Source of the DNA: Anaeramoeba flamelloides
Lineage: Eukaryota; Metamonada; Anaeramoebidae
Direction of reading: 5' to 3'
Length of the DNA: 64,000 bases
Assembly (NCBI GenBank): GCA_027625915.1
Contig: JANTQA010000070.1
Span: 10,359,001-10,423,000 of the forward strand
Shown here: positions 24,517 through 35,110 of the stretch, one piece after another
Position numbering within the stretch: position 1 is the first letter of the stretch
Layout of the letters: each line of letters opens with the position of its first letter
The notes under the pieces: model-generated
Told to the model about the DNA's origin: nothing
Databases searched by the model: none
Seen by the model: only the letters and a program-made list of their open reading frames with translations
Position numbers and translations under genes: made by a program

Positions 24517-24810
24517 GACGCTTTTCTAGATTTCAAAAGAATAGAGCAAAACCTTTGATTTTACTCTTTTCTTTTTTGAATTCTGGAAAAGAGAACGGAA
24601 AGTGCCCGTCAAGTGTCGTAGAGTGCCTTTTTTTTTTTTTTTTAATTTGAGAAATAAACCGAAAATTAAATAAATTTTTGTTTTATTTCAAAAATTATAA
24701 AAAAAAAACCTAACTACAAGTACCTAGGTTTTCCAGAATATAAAAGAATTGAGTTAAATCTTTGATTTTACTCCATTCTTTTGAATTCTGGAAAACCTAA
24801 CGGCTGTACG
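24517..24810. repeat. Pair of related hairpins after the LINE tail
   Basis: Two similar imperfect palindromes of about 70-90 bp lie in the same orientation: TTTCTAGATTTCAAAAGAAT ... TTTTGAATTCTGGAAAAG (24525-24595) and TTTTCCAGAATATAAAAGAA ... CTTTTGAATTCTGGAAAACC (24728-24801). Both have loops centred on CTTTGATTTTACTC. They are either tandem copies of a short inverted-repeat element or a structured 3' region of the LINE family. Confidence 0.6.
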
Positions 24811-24877
24811 AGGAAATTAATTCCTCTCTTCAAAATAAAAAATAATAAAAAAAAATTTCAAGAAATATAATAAATTG

Positions 24878-25018
24878 CCATTGTGAAAAAAATTTGGATA
24901 ATTAAAAAAAATTGGGTCAGTCAAAAATCATTTGGCCAATATTTACTCTTTAAAAAACGAAAACAAATTTTTGACTGACCCAATTTTTTTTTAATTATCC
25001 AAATTTTTTTCACAGTGG
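24878..25018. mobile_element. Near-perfect palindromic MITE
   Basis: A 141 bp element with almost identical 50 bp arms: CCATTGTGAAAAAAATTTGG then ATAATTAAAAAAAATTGGGT on the left, and the reverse complement with CCACTGTG on the right. The spacer is about 40 bp. The arm identity is the highest of any repeat here, suggesting recent origin. Terminal CACTGTG is mariner-like. Confidence 0.85.
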
Positions 25019-26135
25019 TTATTGAAAATAATATTAAAAATCGATTTTTTCTAACCCTCAATTAAAAAATATTTGGCGTATGGATTTATTGCTAAAGGAT
25101 TTAGTATTATAAAGACTTTATCAGTTAAAGAGTGTATTTTGAATAAATTCGTGATTTCTGATTTAAAAAGTGAATAAACACAGTTATTAGAAAAGCATTT
25201 TAAACTTAATTTTATAAAATATTTGGTTTATTTTTTTTGTATTTTTCAAATAAGATTAAATTTCCAATGTTATTTGTCTATACAAACTTGAAGAAATTAC
25301 TAAAAGTGAGATGTCCGAAAAGGAAAATGTTTAGCAACTTTTTCTTTTTCTTTTTAAAAATCAAAGTGAATTATCCAAACTAAAAGGATCAGAATCTTTT
25401 GACTGGAAAATTAATTTATTTAAAAAAAATTAATTCTTTTAGAAATGATATACTCATTTCTCTAAAGTTGGTAAAGGTTTTTTTTTTATCAAGTTTAATT
25501 GGATCTTTGTAGAAATAAGTGTTCTATTGACTTTTTGGAAAACAATAATATTTCTAAAATTTTAGGAATTAGTTTTTAAGTTTTTTTATCAGAATAAATT
25601 AGTCACAATTCTGTAAAAATAAGTTAGAATAGGTAAAAAAAAATTGAATTTAATGTGTAGTTTTGGCAATCTCAAAATTATGGATTTTATTTGTTACTTG
25701 TAGTGCAGCTTAATTTATTCTTAATGATTGTTTCTTTTTTTTTTTTTTTTCTTTTTTATTTAATAATAATACACCAGTCTCTTTTTGAAAAAAGAGTTGG
25801 AATTTGTTTAAAAGAAATGAAAAAATATCTGATCGTTTTTGTTTTTTTTCTTTTTTGTTTTTTCTTTTTTCTTTTTTATTCTTACTACTCGATTTTTTTT
25901 TTTTTTTTTTTTGTTTGTTGGGGTATTATTTGGGAATTGTTTAGTCTTGAAATTTTAGTTTAGAATATCGTTTATGTGTATTTTCTTAATTTGTCTTTTG
26001 GCTTGTTTTTCTTTTTGAATCAAAATAACAAATTTGCAGAATTAATAAAAAGTCTGACTCTTTTCATTTTTTTTTGATCATTTTATTGTTTTTTTTAATT
26101 TTGATATGAACAAAATAACAGGAGGAATAAATGAA
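25019..26135. other. Intergenic with one coding-like patch
   Basis: At 25057-25245 a plus-strand frame reads PSIKKYLAYGFIAKGFSIIK, then TLSVKECILNKFVISDLKSE, a TAA, then TQLLEKHFKLNFIKYL. It looks like decayed coding DNA of unknown origin, possibly retroelement. The rest is T-rich, and the 90-codon frame at 25691-25963 is mainly F and I. Confidence 0.3.
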
Positions 26136-26512
26136 TTACTTGAGATGGGTGTACGTGTATGGTAAATAAGGATCATTTAAAAGTTCTTCTTCATAATTGC
26201 TGATTTCCCAATTTCCTTCAAATTTTGAACTATTTCATTATAAAAAGATAACAAAAAAAATTAAAAAACAAATTTTATTGTGAATAAGAGGTGTTATTAG
26301 AAACTTCTTAATTCTAAAGAAACTACTTTTTCGTTTTTGTGTTTTGAAATTTGTTCGTTCTTTTTTTCTTTTTATTTTCAAGAAATTTTAAAAAAGTTTG
26401 AGAATTGTTTGGTTAAAGAAAAAAAGCTGAATTACATTAACACCTGAAAAGGAATTTTCAACGAATTGTGAAGTATAAAAGAGAACTTTCGTTGTGTATT
26501 TTTAGTTGTCAT
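26136..26512 (-). CDS. Tiny two-exon gene, unknown product
   Basis: Exon 1 (26512-26442) begins MTTKNTQRKFSFILHNSLK. Exon 2 (26229-26136) encodes SKFEGNWEISNYEEELLNDP followed by YLPYTYTHLK and TAA. A 212 nt intron with donor G|GTTAAT-type (after CAGGT) and acceptor TGAAATAG joins them in phase 2, giving 54 residues. Exon 2 has a strongly protein-like composition (W, P, Y, acidic run) in otherwise AT-rich DNA. The basic, amphipathic first 20 residues could be an organelle presequence, but that is a guess. The donor is weak, and a CAG|GTGTTA alternative would be out of phase. Further upstream exons cannot be excluded. No family is recognised. Confidence 0.45.
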
Positions 26513-27084
26513 TTACCAACCCTTTGACTATAAAAACAAAATATTTATCAAAAAGGTAAAAATGTAAAAAAATGAAAAAATGGTTTTTTATTTTGGTAAA
26601 AAACACACAAAAAAAGGAGTCACTTTAAGCTATTCACTACAAACTTTTGTTTTTTAGAAATTATTTATCAAATTTTGAAAGGAATTAGAAGATCAAAATC
26701 CAATAACTTGCAATTTAAAAGTTTTTATAATTAAAACTATTAAAAACTTTGACTTAAACACCTTTTCAGATTTTTACTTTTCGGAAAAAGAGTTTCAGGT
26801 TATTGAAATTTATCAAATATTTTTCTTTGAGAGAACTTTGAAAAAATTCAATTAAATTTCAAAATGTTATCTTTTGTTAATTATTATTTTTATATCTTTT
26901 TTTGTTAAAAAAAAACTTTCATCAAGTATTTAAAATTTGAAAAATATCAGAAACTGAGTCTTGTAAATTGAAAGGATTTAAGACTGTCAGACGAAAAGTT
27001 TCGAAAAAGTCTTGAACGTATGTTTATGGATTGTGTTATTTTTGTAGTGTTGCGAAAAATCTTTCTCTTCCATTTTTTAAAAAT
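26513..27084. other. Intergenic, no gene seen
   Basis: AT-rich sequence between the small minus-strand gene and the family E copy upstream of the papain-like gene. Nothing else is supported. Confidence 0.4.
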
Positions 27085-27550
27085 CGTACAAAGGTCAAAA
27101 AATGAGTACTAAAAAAAAACTGGTCTTTTAAATACAACCCATGCTATTTTTTCTTCTTGTTCCAATATAACATCCAAATATCTACCGAGTAGTATACTTC
27201 AGTTCAAATGAATTTTGAAGGTAAACTAATTGATTTTGATGAAGATTCTATATTGCGAAGGAAATTTGTTTAGAATGGTTTTTTCTCCAATTTTTTTAAA
27301 ACTTTTTTATTGTTAGTTTATGAAATTATTTCTTCAAAATTGACTCAATTTTTCTGAGAGAATCTTTTTAACACTTGATCCTTCATTTCTAGAATTTCTT
27401 TTTTAATAGTAGAACTTTTAGAAACCAACATCATAAATTCTTCATGTTTTTTGTTAGCTTATTTGATCAGTTAATGCCTAGGCTTTTGGACAAAAATAAT
27501 GACTGATATTAATTTTAAAACAGTGGCTTTATCAAGTATCTACCACAATT
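27085..27550 (+). mobile_element. Family E MITE, copy 4
   Basis: Aligns with 37200-37620. Shared words are AACATCCAAATATCTACC, GTAGTATACTTCAGTTCAAA, TTTTGAAGGTAAACTAATTG, TTTTTAATAGTAGAACTTTT and GAAACCAACATCATA. It ends about 50 bp before the ATG of the papain-like gene, so it supplies most of that gene's upstream flank. Confidence 0.55.
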
Positions 27551-27596
27551 TTTGCTGGTGTAAAAACCATTTTTTTAAAATTGATTTCTTTCCAAA

Positions 27597-28633
27597 ATGC
27601 TTTTTTTTATTAGCTTTTTACTTGCTTCTTCATTGTTTCTCTCTTGTTCAACAAACGAAACCGAAAAACAAGAATTTGATAATTTTCTTCTCAAATATGA
27701 TAAGAATTATTCACCTGACGAATATCAGTCACATTTCAAAATATTTCAACAAAAAAGACAACAAATGCTAAGCCACAATTCAAAAGAAGGTGTTTCTTTT
27801 CAGATGGGAATTAATGAGTTTTCTGATCTTTCTTTTGAAGAAATATCCTCACAACAACGAAACCTCAAAAAAATTGGATCTGCCCAAAACTCAAACCAAT
27901 GTGATGGGTCTGTTGAATTAGAAGTAACCCAATCCAACTAGCTCTTCAAATTTTTTTTTTTTTTCTTTTTTTCTTTTTTTCTTTTTTTCGTTTTTTCTCA
28001 TCACATTTTTACAAAATATATTTTAACAAAAATGTTAATTTAAAGGGAGAGTGTTCAGGATCAATTTTTTATGCAATGACCGATGCTTTGTCTTCTTGTG
28101 TATGTTTTAACAATGCTATGTTTGTTAAATTATCCATTCAGCAATTAATAGATTGTGCAAGCCAATTTGGTTGCAATGGAGCAGAGCCCGAAGAGCTGGT
28201 TAAATATATGAAAACGTATGGGCTCTGCTCTGATGATGATTATCCCTTTGTTGGCGAGGCTGGGTACTGTAAATCAGGAAAATGCAAAGTACAAGCCAAA
28301 TTTGAGAACTATCATTTAATTCGAGGTGGCGACGAAGTTGCCTTATTAAAGGCAGTCCAACAATATGGAAGTGCATTTGTTTTGTTTGACGCCTCTTCCG
28401 TAGCATTTCAATCTTACACACACGGGATTTATGATCAACAATGCCAAAATCTTGAATTGAACCACGCAATGCAATTAACAGGATATGGCACTCAAAATGG
28501 AAACCCTTATTGGATTTGTAAAAATACCTGGGGAACAGGCTGGGGAATGGAGGGGTATGTTTGGGTTTACAGAGGATTAAATATTTGTGGAATTGCAAAC
28601 GAGGCTTATTATTTTGAAGGTTGTTCAGTGTAA
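27597..28633 (+). CDS. Papain-family (cathepsin L-like) pseudoprotease
   Basis: Two exons, 27597-27923 and 28046-28633, with a 122 nt T-rich intron (donor GTAACC, acceptor TTTAAAG), giving 304 residues. It has a signal peptide (MLFFISFLLASSLFLSCS), then an I29-type propeptide (FDNFLLKYDKNY ... GINEFSDLSFEEI), then a C1A peptidase fold. The active site is altered: where papain has Q19-G-x-C-G-S-C25-W, this reads E109-G-E-C-S-G-S115-I, so both the oxyanion Gln and the catalytic Cys are replaced. His249 (LNHAMQLTGYG) and Asn269 (YWICKNTWGTGWG) remain, as do the paired cysteines (IDCASQFGCNG, YCKSGKC). The whole reading frame is intact, so it looks like a maintained, catalytically dead secreted or lysosomal protein and not a decayed gene. 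A Ser nucleophile is possible but unlikely to work well. Confidence 0.85.
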
Positions 28634-29598
28634 TTCAATCCCTCAAAATTTTATTTGCATTCTCTTTTGTTTACATACATACCTCTCTTTGATTCAATAT
28701 GTGACAAAAGACGATAATTTCTCAGAAAAAATTATATCAGTTTTTTTATTATCAATCAACCTTATATATATCAATAAAAAAGTAAATTAGTGATCAAAAT
28801 CTAACATCCTTTAATTCATTTTTATTTTTGCTTTTGATCTAAATGTTTATTATTTTTTAAAAAGTTGAGTTTTTTTTTTTTTTTCTGAATTTGTCAATAT
28901 TTTTTATAAAGATTTTTTAAAAGAAAATGAATTGAAAATTTTCTGAATTAAGCCCATATTGATTTATTGGAAATATAACAAGCGATTGTATTTCAGGAGA
29001 AAATTCAATTCTTGCCAGAAATCAACATTTTAATAGGATTTTAAAAATTTAGAGAAAAAAAAACTGAATTTTAATCTTTAATTAACATTTGGTAATATTT
29101 TAATCTCTTAATATCTTAGCATGGGAAGTTCCCTCGGAAACAGAAGTAAAATCAAACTTTTAATTTTGTAGCACAAGTTTAATTTACTTGGGGATATTCT
29201 TCCAATATGAAAAGAAATATATATTATCCCAATCTATATATTTATGAAAGTTTTTAGTTCATTATCTTGGTAATTTTTTATATTGTTATTTTTCAAAAAT
29301 TAGTTGTGTTATGTTGTTTCAAGGTTCTCAATAGAATTTTTAAATTTATTATAAACTAAATTTCATAAAAATGGGAAAATTATTTATTTTTTTTTTTTTT
29401 TAATACTTTTTTATTATATTTTTAGAAAAAAAAAATATATTTCAAGTGTATAGAACTGAATATTCAAATAGTAATTTTTTAATTATAATAGATAACTTCA
29501 ATTTATAAAAATATTTTGTTTCAAAATTTGATATTTAATGGGCTAAATTTTTTGAAATGGAGTTTATTTCATTTCCAAAAATGGCGATAAATCATGAT
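28634..29598. other. Intergenic, no gene seen
   Basis: AT-rich 3' flank of the papain-like gene with A/T runs. No repeat partner or coding signal was found. Confidence 0.4.
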
Positions 29599-30827
29599 TA
29601 GAGGTTTTGATGATGTCATGCTAATATTCACAATAAAGTTACAAAAATCGCCATAATTACCATCAAATCGTGATAATATCAGAAAATCACGATAATTCTA
29701 TAAAACCGCGATAATATAACAAATCACGATATTCTATAAAATCGGGACAATTCTATAAAATCGTGCGAAATGCCAAAATATCGCAATTAAAAAGTAATCC
29801 CGATAAAATAGTTGATGGGTTTTTGGGTTAATTGAGAAATATTTAAACAAAAAAATTTTTTTTGATCAAAAAATAGCTTATGTGAAAAAAAGTCATTCTT
29901 TGAAAAAACAACAAAAAAGATACTTGATCCAATCAATGATCAGATCCAAGAGTTTTGTTGTGTTTTCATTTTATTTGGTTGACAAACCTATCGATCATTT
30001 TAGATCAACAAAAATAAGAAATAAATAGAAATAAATATTTTTTCAGTTAATCGTGGTGTTGTAAATTGTCTTGAATAAAAGGTTCTTCTAAACAGCCAAC
30101 CCTTTGTCGTTCTTTAAAGAATGTGTTCTTGGGTTAAAAGATTTTCAATATTCTCCGAAAGCTGAAAAGGGTGGATAACTTTTCATTAGCTTTCACAACA
30201 TCCTTGCCAGATGATCACCAATTATTAAGATTTTTTATAGATTTGTCTTCTTGTTCTTTTTCTTCTTTGAGCATCTTTGTATTGGACCGAAAACACAATT
30301 AGAGCTTGGAGGTTTTTATTTGATCGATCATCAATAAGAAGTCAAATTATTCTTTATTCTTTTTGGCTATTTAAAATTGTGAAGGTAATAACTCCATTGT
30401 AAGAAAACACATCTATTTTATATTCAATTATATGCTTGAGTGGGTAATTATTAGTTTGATCATAAAATTTGTTTGAGATTTGATATTTTGTTAAAAAAAA
30501 AATGAAAAGAAAAATTTTTTTCCACTACAAACCAAACTCATACCCTTTACAAAAACTTTATGTCTTTCAAAACTTTCAAACACTTGAAGACAGTAAAAAA
30601 CCCTTAAAAAGACTTTCAAACATTTATGAAAGGGAAAAGTATTGTAAAAGTCTCAAGACTTTGTAAAAGTCAAGAGATTTTTTTTAAGGTGATCTCAAAA
30701 AAATAATTTTTCATTTTTTAGCGATAATGTTGAATATCGCGATAAAGTTGGACTAATCACGATTTTTAATATTATCACGATTTTATTGTTAATATCATGA
30801 TAATATATGTTATCAACAAAACCTCTA
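29599..30827 (+). mobile_element. Family C element, copy 3 (full length, subterminal arrays)
   Basis: About 1.23 kb between inverted ends TAGAGGTTTTGATGATGTCA (left) and TAGAGGTTTTGTTGATAACA (right, reverse complemented). Just inside each end are arrays of CGATA/TATCG words: on the left (29640-29815) TCGTGATAATAT, ATCACGATAATT, CGCGATAATAT and ATCACGATATT among others; on the right (30715-30800) ATCGCGATAAAG, ATCACGATTTTT and TATCACGATTTT. Such subterminal arrays are typical transposase-binding regions in DNA transposons. No protein-coding frame survives between them. Partial copies lie at 13849-14565 and 16018-16925. Confidence 0.7.
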
Positions 30828-30970
30828 TTATTCGAATATATATATATATATAATGAATTATAATAAAATTCAAAAAATAAGTAGGACAAAGATGTCAATT
30901 AATAAAACAAGCAATAAAGATTCTGATTTAAAAATTGAAATTTTATTGTGAAAATAATATCTGATTGCAC

Positions 30971-31229
30971 TTATTGAATTTTTTTATAAACCCAATTAAA
31001 GTGAACCCATGATTGAAAAGATTTTACATCACTTGTTTCAATTCTTAATGAATATTTATCAATAATAAAAAATCCCTTTATATTGATATCCCCCCTTCTA
31101 CTAACTATATATTCTTTCTTTCTTTTTTTTGTATTTACCTCAATAAAAACCAAAAAAAAAAAATTGGAAATATTTTTATTTTTCCCATTCCAGATATTAA
31201 TTACGTTGAATATATAAATAATTACATGT
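30971..31229 (-). other. Coding-like ORF remnant next to a MITE
   Basis: A minus frame ends with TGA at 30971 and includes NIWNGKNKNISNFFFLVFIE, then KEYIVSRRGDINIKGFFIID, then SLRIETSDVKSFQSWVHFNW. The composition is protein-like. The frame runs on into the family B MITE (31231-31431), whose insertion probably cut the original sequence. No family is recognised, and it may be a decayed transposase or gene. Confidence 0.3.
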
Positions 31230-31230
31230 A

Positions 31231-31431
31231 CAGACAGTTCCACTTTTAAAACACAAAATTTCAACGAAATTTATGGTAAAAAAAATAATCTAAATTAAGG
31301 TATAAATTTTGAAAATTTTAGTTGAATATTATTTGTATATAAAAATTCTTCAAAAAATGTAATTTAAATTGAGATTTTTTTGTTACTTAAATTTTACTGA
31401 AAGTTTGTTCCTGTAAAACTGGAACTGACTG
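31231..31431. mobile_element. Family B palindromic MITE, copy 2
   Basis: A 201 bp element flanked by TA. It starts CAGACAGTTCCACTTTTAAA and ends TGGAACTGACTG, with the same internal order as 1698-1896 but more divergence between arms. Confidence 0.75.
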
Positions 31432-31534
31432 TATGATTAAATTTAATATTGAAAACCCTACCAAAATAATAATTGTAGTATACCAAGTTAAGAACTAATT
31501 ATCGAAAAAACCACTAATAAAAAACTGATTCATC

Positions 31535-32117
31535 TAAGCTAATTCGAAAAAAAATTGGAAAATATATTTTAAAATATATTTATAAAAAACAATCTTCAAA
31601 AAAGTATTTAAATATACAAAATCAATAAATATCATATCTTTATTCTAGGTTATAATCCAATTTTTTTCTTAGTATTGTATCGCATAAATAAAAGATATTA
31701 AAGTTTCCTATCTCAATTTTTATCAATATTTTTTAGTTACTTAAAATTGGTGTTTATTATTTTCTTTTTGTAATAAAAAATCTTTTTCATAACTTTTTAA
31801 TCTTAAAAAATATTCAAATCGAATTCAATACATATAACTACACCACTGTTTAAAACATCATTTGGACTCTTTCCATATTGTCAGTTTTTTATTGAAATTT
31901 GTCCTACATTGTTTTTACCAAAAAAAAATATTATTATTTTTTCTTTTTTTGGAAATATTTCAATGAATATATTTTGAAATAAATACCTAAGTCATTGATT
32001 CAATTTTTATTAATATTAAACTTAATTTTGTATTGTCATTCAACAGATACATCGACTATCAAAGATGATTTTTTATGAATGGTAAAAAAATGTCCCACTT
32101 TCTTTTGAAATGGCTTA
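31535..32117 (-). mobile_element. Family A element, copy 3 (inverted)
   Basis: The reverse complement begins AAGCCATTTCAAAAGAAAGT then GGGACA, passes ATAAAAAATCATCTTTGATA and AAGTTTAATATTAATA, and ends TTCGAATTAGCTTA. It matches copy 1 (834-1424) end to end at nearly the same length (about 583 bp). Confidence 0.6.
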
Positions 32118-32558
32118 TTAAAAAACAAATATTTTTATTATTAATCTGAAACTCCAATTCCATATAGCGGATTCTTTCTTATTTATAAAAAGATTTTATC
32201 AACATAAATTCGTAAAAAAAAAAATAATAATAATAATAATTGACTTTATCGTATGACAATTATATTGTTTTGTTCACTTCTCTTTATGAAAAAAAATCTT
32301 GATTTAATTGATAAAAAAATTAACAAGAAAAAAGTTGACAAGACTTCTCTCATCAATTTCTTTTATACTTAGATCTTTTCTTTTTGAATAATTATTATTT
32401 AATCAAATTGATTCTATTTAATAAAACTCTGGGGTTCAGTAAAAGGGTCTATGAAAGAATAAAAACCACAAAGTGTTAAAAAGTACTTATTTTATGTTTT
32501 TCCTTCATAAATTCTCTTCCCAATTTGAATACTGAATATGCCCAAAGACATTTTGGCT

Positions 32559-32742
32559 TAAGGGACTAATCTCTATTAATTTTTTCACCTAAATTTGTTA
32601 GAGATTGATATAATTTTTTGCCTATTACTTAGATTTGAAAGGCCCCCTTTTTTTTTTTTCAATTTTAAACATGTTTCTAGATAGGGAATCCTTATCTAGA
32701 AATTGGTCAAAAAAAAAAAAAAAAATAGAGACTAGTTCCTTA
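32559..32742. mobile_element. Short inverted-repeat element
   Basis: Ends TAAGGGACTAATCTCTATTA and, reverse complemented from the right, TAAGGAACTAGTCTCTATTT. About 184 bp long, with an internal small palindrome (TTTCTAGATA ... TATCTAGAAA, 32668-32705). It is a single copy here. Confidence 0.7.
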
Positions 32743-33405
32743 ATAACCGTTTGAATTGATAAATTCCAGTTTAAAAATAACTAGTTTGAAAGAATTAAAT
32801 TGTTCTGAATTGGTTAATTTCTTGTATAAATTATCTTTCAAAATATCTAATGTTTAGGATTTTGAGTTCAACTCAATATACTAATATCTATCTCAAAAAA
32901 ATCCTGAACAAATAAATAGAGATCACAATTACAACCTATTTCTTTGAAAATTCTCTTTGTAAAAGAAAAATATGGAAAATTAAGTGACTATTAAGTTCAA
33001 TTTATAATTCAAATACCAATAATCAACACTTTTCTAGAGTTTGACACCTTCCTTTTTCTACACACTGTAAATCCAAAATATCATAATTAACAACCGAATA
33101 AAAAGATTAAGAAAATGGTGGGCTGGATTTAATCCCTTAAATGAAAAAATCTTAAAAAAAAAAATGTTTGTTTTATTTGTGTGTATTTCGATTCGATCAA
33201 CAAAAACCAGAATCCAAACCGAATTTAAATTATAACGAACTACTTGTGTTGATAAAAATCTTTTCTGATAACTATTTTGATTGTTTTTTCTTTTTTGCGT
33301 CAAGAAAAGGAAATGAGAAAAAAAGAGAAAAAAAGAGAAAAAAAAGATAACAAAAGAAAAATTAAATAACGAAAAGCAAAAGAGAAAGATATTTCATTAA
33401 TAGAT
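32743..33405. other. Intergenic; family J repeat fragment
   Basis: 32918-32995 (GATCACAATTACAACC ... TTTGAAAATTCTCTTTGTAA) matches 50724-50795 in the same orientation. The rest has open frames on both strands at 33058-33350 that mirror each other and are not supported. Confidence 0.4.
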
Positions 33406-34095
33406 TTAATCCTCTTCTGGTACATGTGTAAGTGCCATAAAGCTGAACATTAGATTTTCTGGGTCTCGTTTAAGATACTGTTCTTTGATGTAAAGAGACG
33501 CGTCTTCAAGCAATGTTTCTGGAGAAGTTTCTCCACAAAAGACTGGTGTTTCTTTTCTTCCATCGCATTGGATCAGAATATTATTTTTACAAACAAAAGT
33601 AACAAAATGGTATTCAGTTGACTCTTCAGGATCCATTTGATCTGTTTGTCCCTTTTCAGAGTGCTCTTCGTGCTTCTCTATCATTTCTTTATCTTTCTCT
33701 AATGTGTGACCACGTGTTTCAGGATCCATTTCAATTGTTTGCTCATAAAATTTCTTAAACCACCCTTTCACACCAAGCTCTTCAATATTATTTAAAACAG
33801 CATGAAGAACGCCAATTGTGCCACATGCGTTTCGGATTGTTTGCTTCATATAGTATAAGCTTTTGGGGAATACAAATTCACGGCTTGTTTCTTGTTGTAT
33901 TTTCTTGAGTTCCTTATTTTTCTCAGTGATGGGGTAAAGCAAAATAACTGCATGACATGGGTGTGGGATCATCATCAATAAGTCTAAAGAAAAAACATCT
34001 GTGATTTGGTATTCCTTTGGTAAACCTAACTCTCGTGCAAATGTAGTTAAAACGTTTGGGTTAGATTCGAGTGGTGGCCATGAAGGTTGTGTCAT
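33406..34095 (-). CDS. Ubiquitin carboxyl-terminal hydrolase, UCH-L1/L3 type
   Basis: 229 residues from the ATG at 34095, matching the single-domain UCH family throughout. It starts SWPPLESNPNV (human UCHL3 RWLPLEANPEV). Catalytic residues are all visible: Gln85 and Cys91 in MKQTIRNACGTIG, His163 in EYHFVTFV and Asp178 in CDGRKETP. The crossover loop (about 140-160, rich in E/K/H) is present. It cleaves small adducts from the ubiquitin C-terminus and recycles ubiquitin in the cytosol. I chose 34095 and not the in-frame ATG at 34140 because the homology starts there and a TTTTTCAG acceptor lies immediately before it; the upstream codons look intronic (TTT-rich), implying an intron in the 5' UTR. 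Confidence 0.93.
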   Translation of the reverse strand: MTQPSWPPLESNPNVLTTFARELGLPKEYQITDVFSLDLLMMIPHPCHAVILLYPITEKNKELKKIQQETSREFVFPKSLYYMKQTIRNACGTIGVLHAVLNNIEELGVKGWFKKFYEQTIEMDPETRGHTLEKDKEMIEKHEEHSEKGQTDQMDPEESTEYHFVTFVCKNNILIQCDGRKETPVFCGETSPETLLEDASLYIKEQYLKRDPENLMFSFMALTHVPEED

Positions 34096-34830
34096 CTGAA
34101 AAAGTTTTTGAATTAAAAGAAAAAAATGAAACGACCTCAAGTAAAAATTTATGTTTTATTTTTCCTCTATTTGGAATTAATTTGTTATATTTATAAAGAG
34201 AAGAATGGTTGGGTGAGTTTCTTCGATTTAAAGTTCTGATCAGTAGAGTATGGAAAGTTTTTTTTACCTCAAAATGTTGTTATGCAATTTTCAATTTTTA
34301 GTGTTTCTTCATTAGGTAATATATCCTCTTATCTTTGAACTATTTCAAAACTAAAGCAATATTTAAAGAGGTGTGTTGTTATAGCTGTTGTTGGGTTTGA
34401 GTTTTGGAGATCATTTGTATTTTCTCTGTTTGAAAATTTGGTTTCTTTGGATTTTTTTATTTGTCTAAAAATTACTTTGGTTTTTAAAAAAGTTTTTAAT
34501 TGGACAAATAAATTTAAAAATTGAATTAAAGTTTAATAAAATACTCAAAATGAATTCTACCTTGATGAAAATGATTTAATATATAAAAAAGAATTATTTC
34601 AGAGATCTAAGAATACTTATTATTCTAGGCTTTTTGAGATTGTAGAATGGGATTATTATTACTATAAAACCCCTTTATTTAATATTTTGAAGAGCTGATA
34701 GATCTGGCATTTTTCTTGTTATAATTTTAGTAGTATTTGGGATAAAAAAATCAAATATAGAATTTTATCAAAATTGATTCATTATTAAAGAATTGACAAA
34801 AAAATCGAGGTCGATTCAAAGATTTCTGTT
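34096..34830. other. UCH 5' flank, no gene seen
   Basis: Probably includes the 5' UTR intron and promoter of the hydrolase gene. No defined motif. Confidence 0.35.
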
Positions 34831-35110
34831 TAAGGTTTACAATCCCTGAAAGCTGGAAAAAATTAATTGGGATTTCGGAGTGTGGCATGTAGACTAATTG
34901 TTAATTTGATTCTTGGATGATAGATCTTGGGCTTGATATGAGGTTTAATAGTAGTCAAAAAAAGTAATTTTTAGTAATCCAATTTTTTTCTTTCAGAATC
35001 TCTGGGTGTAATGCCAATAGGTTCGTGGGTTAAGTTTCAAAAAATTTTGGTTTATGGGTTCTCAATTATAATTTTTATTTTATTTTGGGCTTTATTAGGA
35101 TATTAAAATA

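Noticed and set aside
33058-33350. Overlapping 60- and 81-codon ORFs on opposite strands
   Set aside because: Both are open because of local composition; neither has homology, splice sites or a conserved copy.
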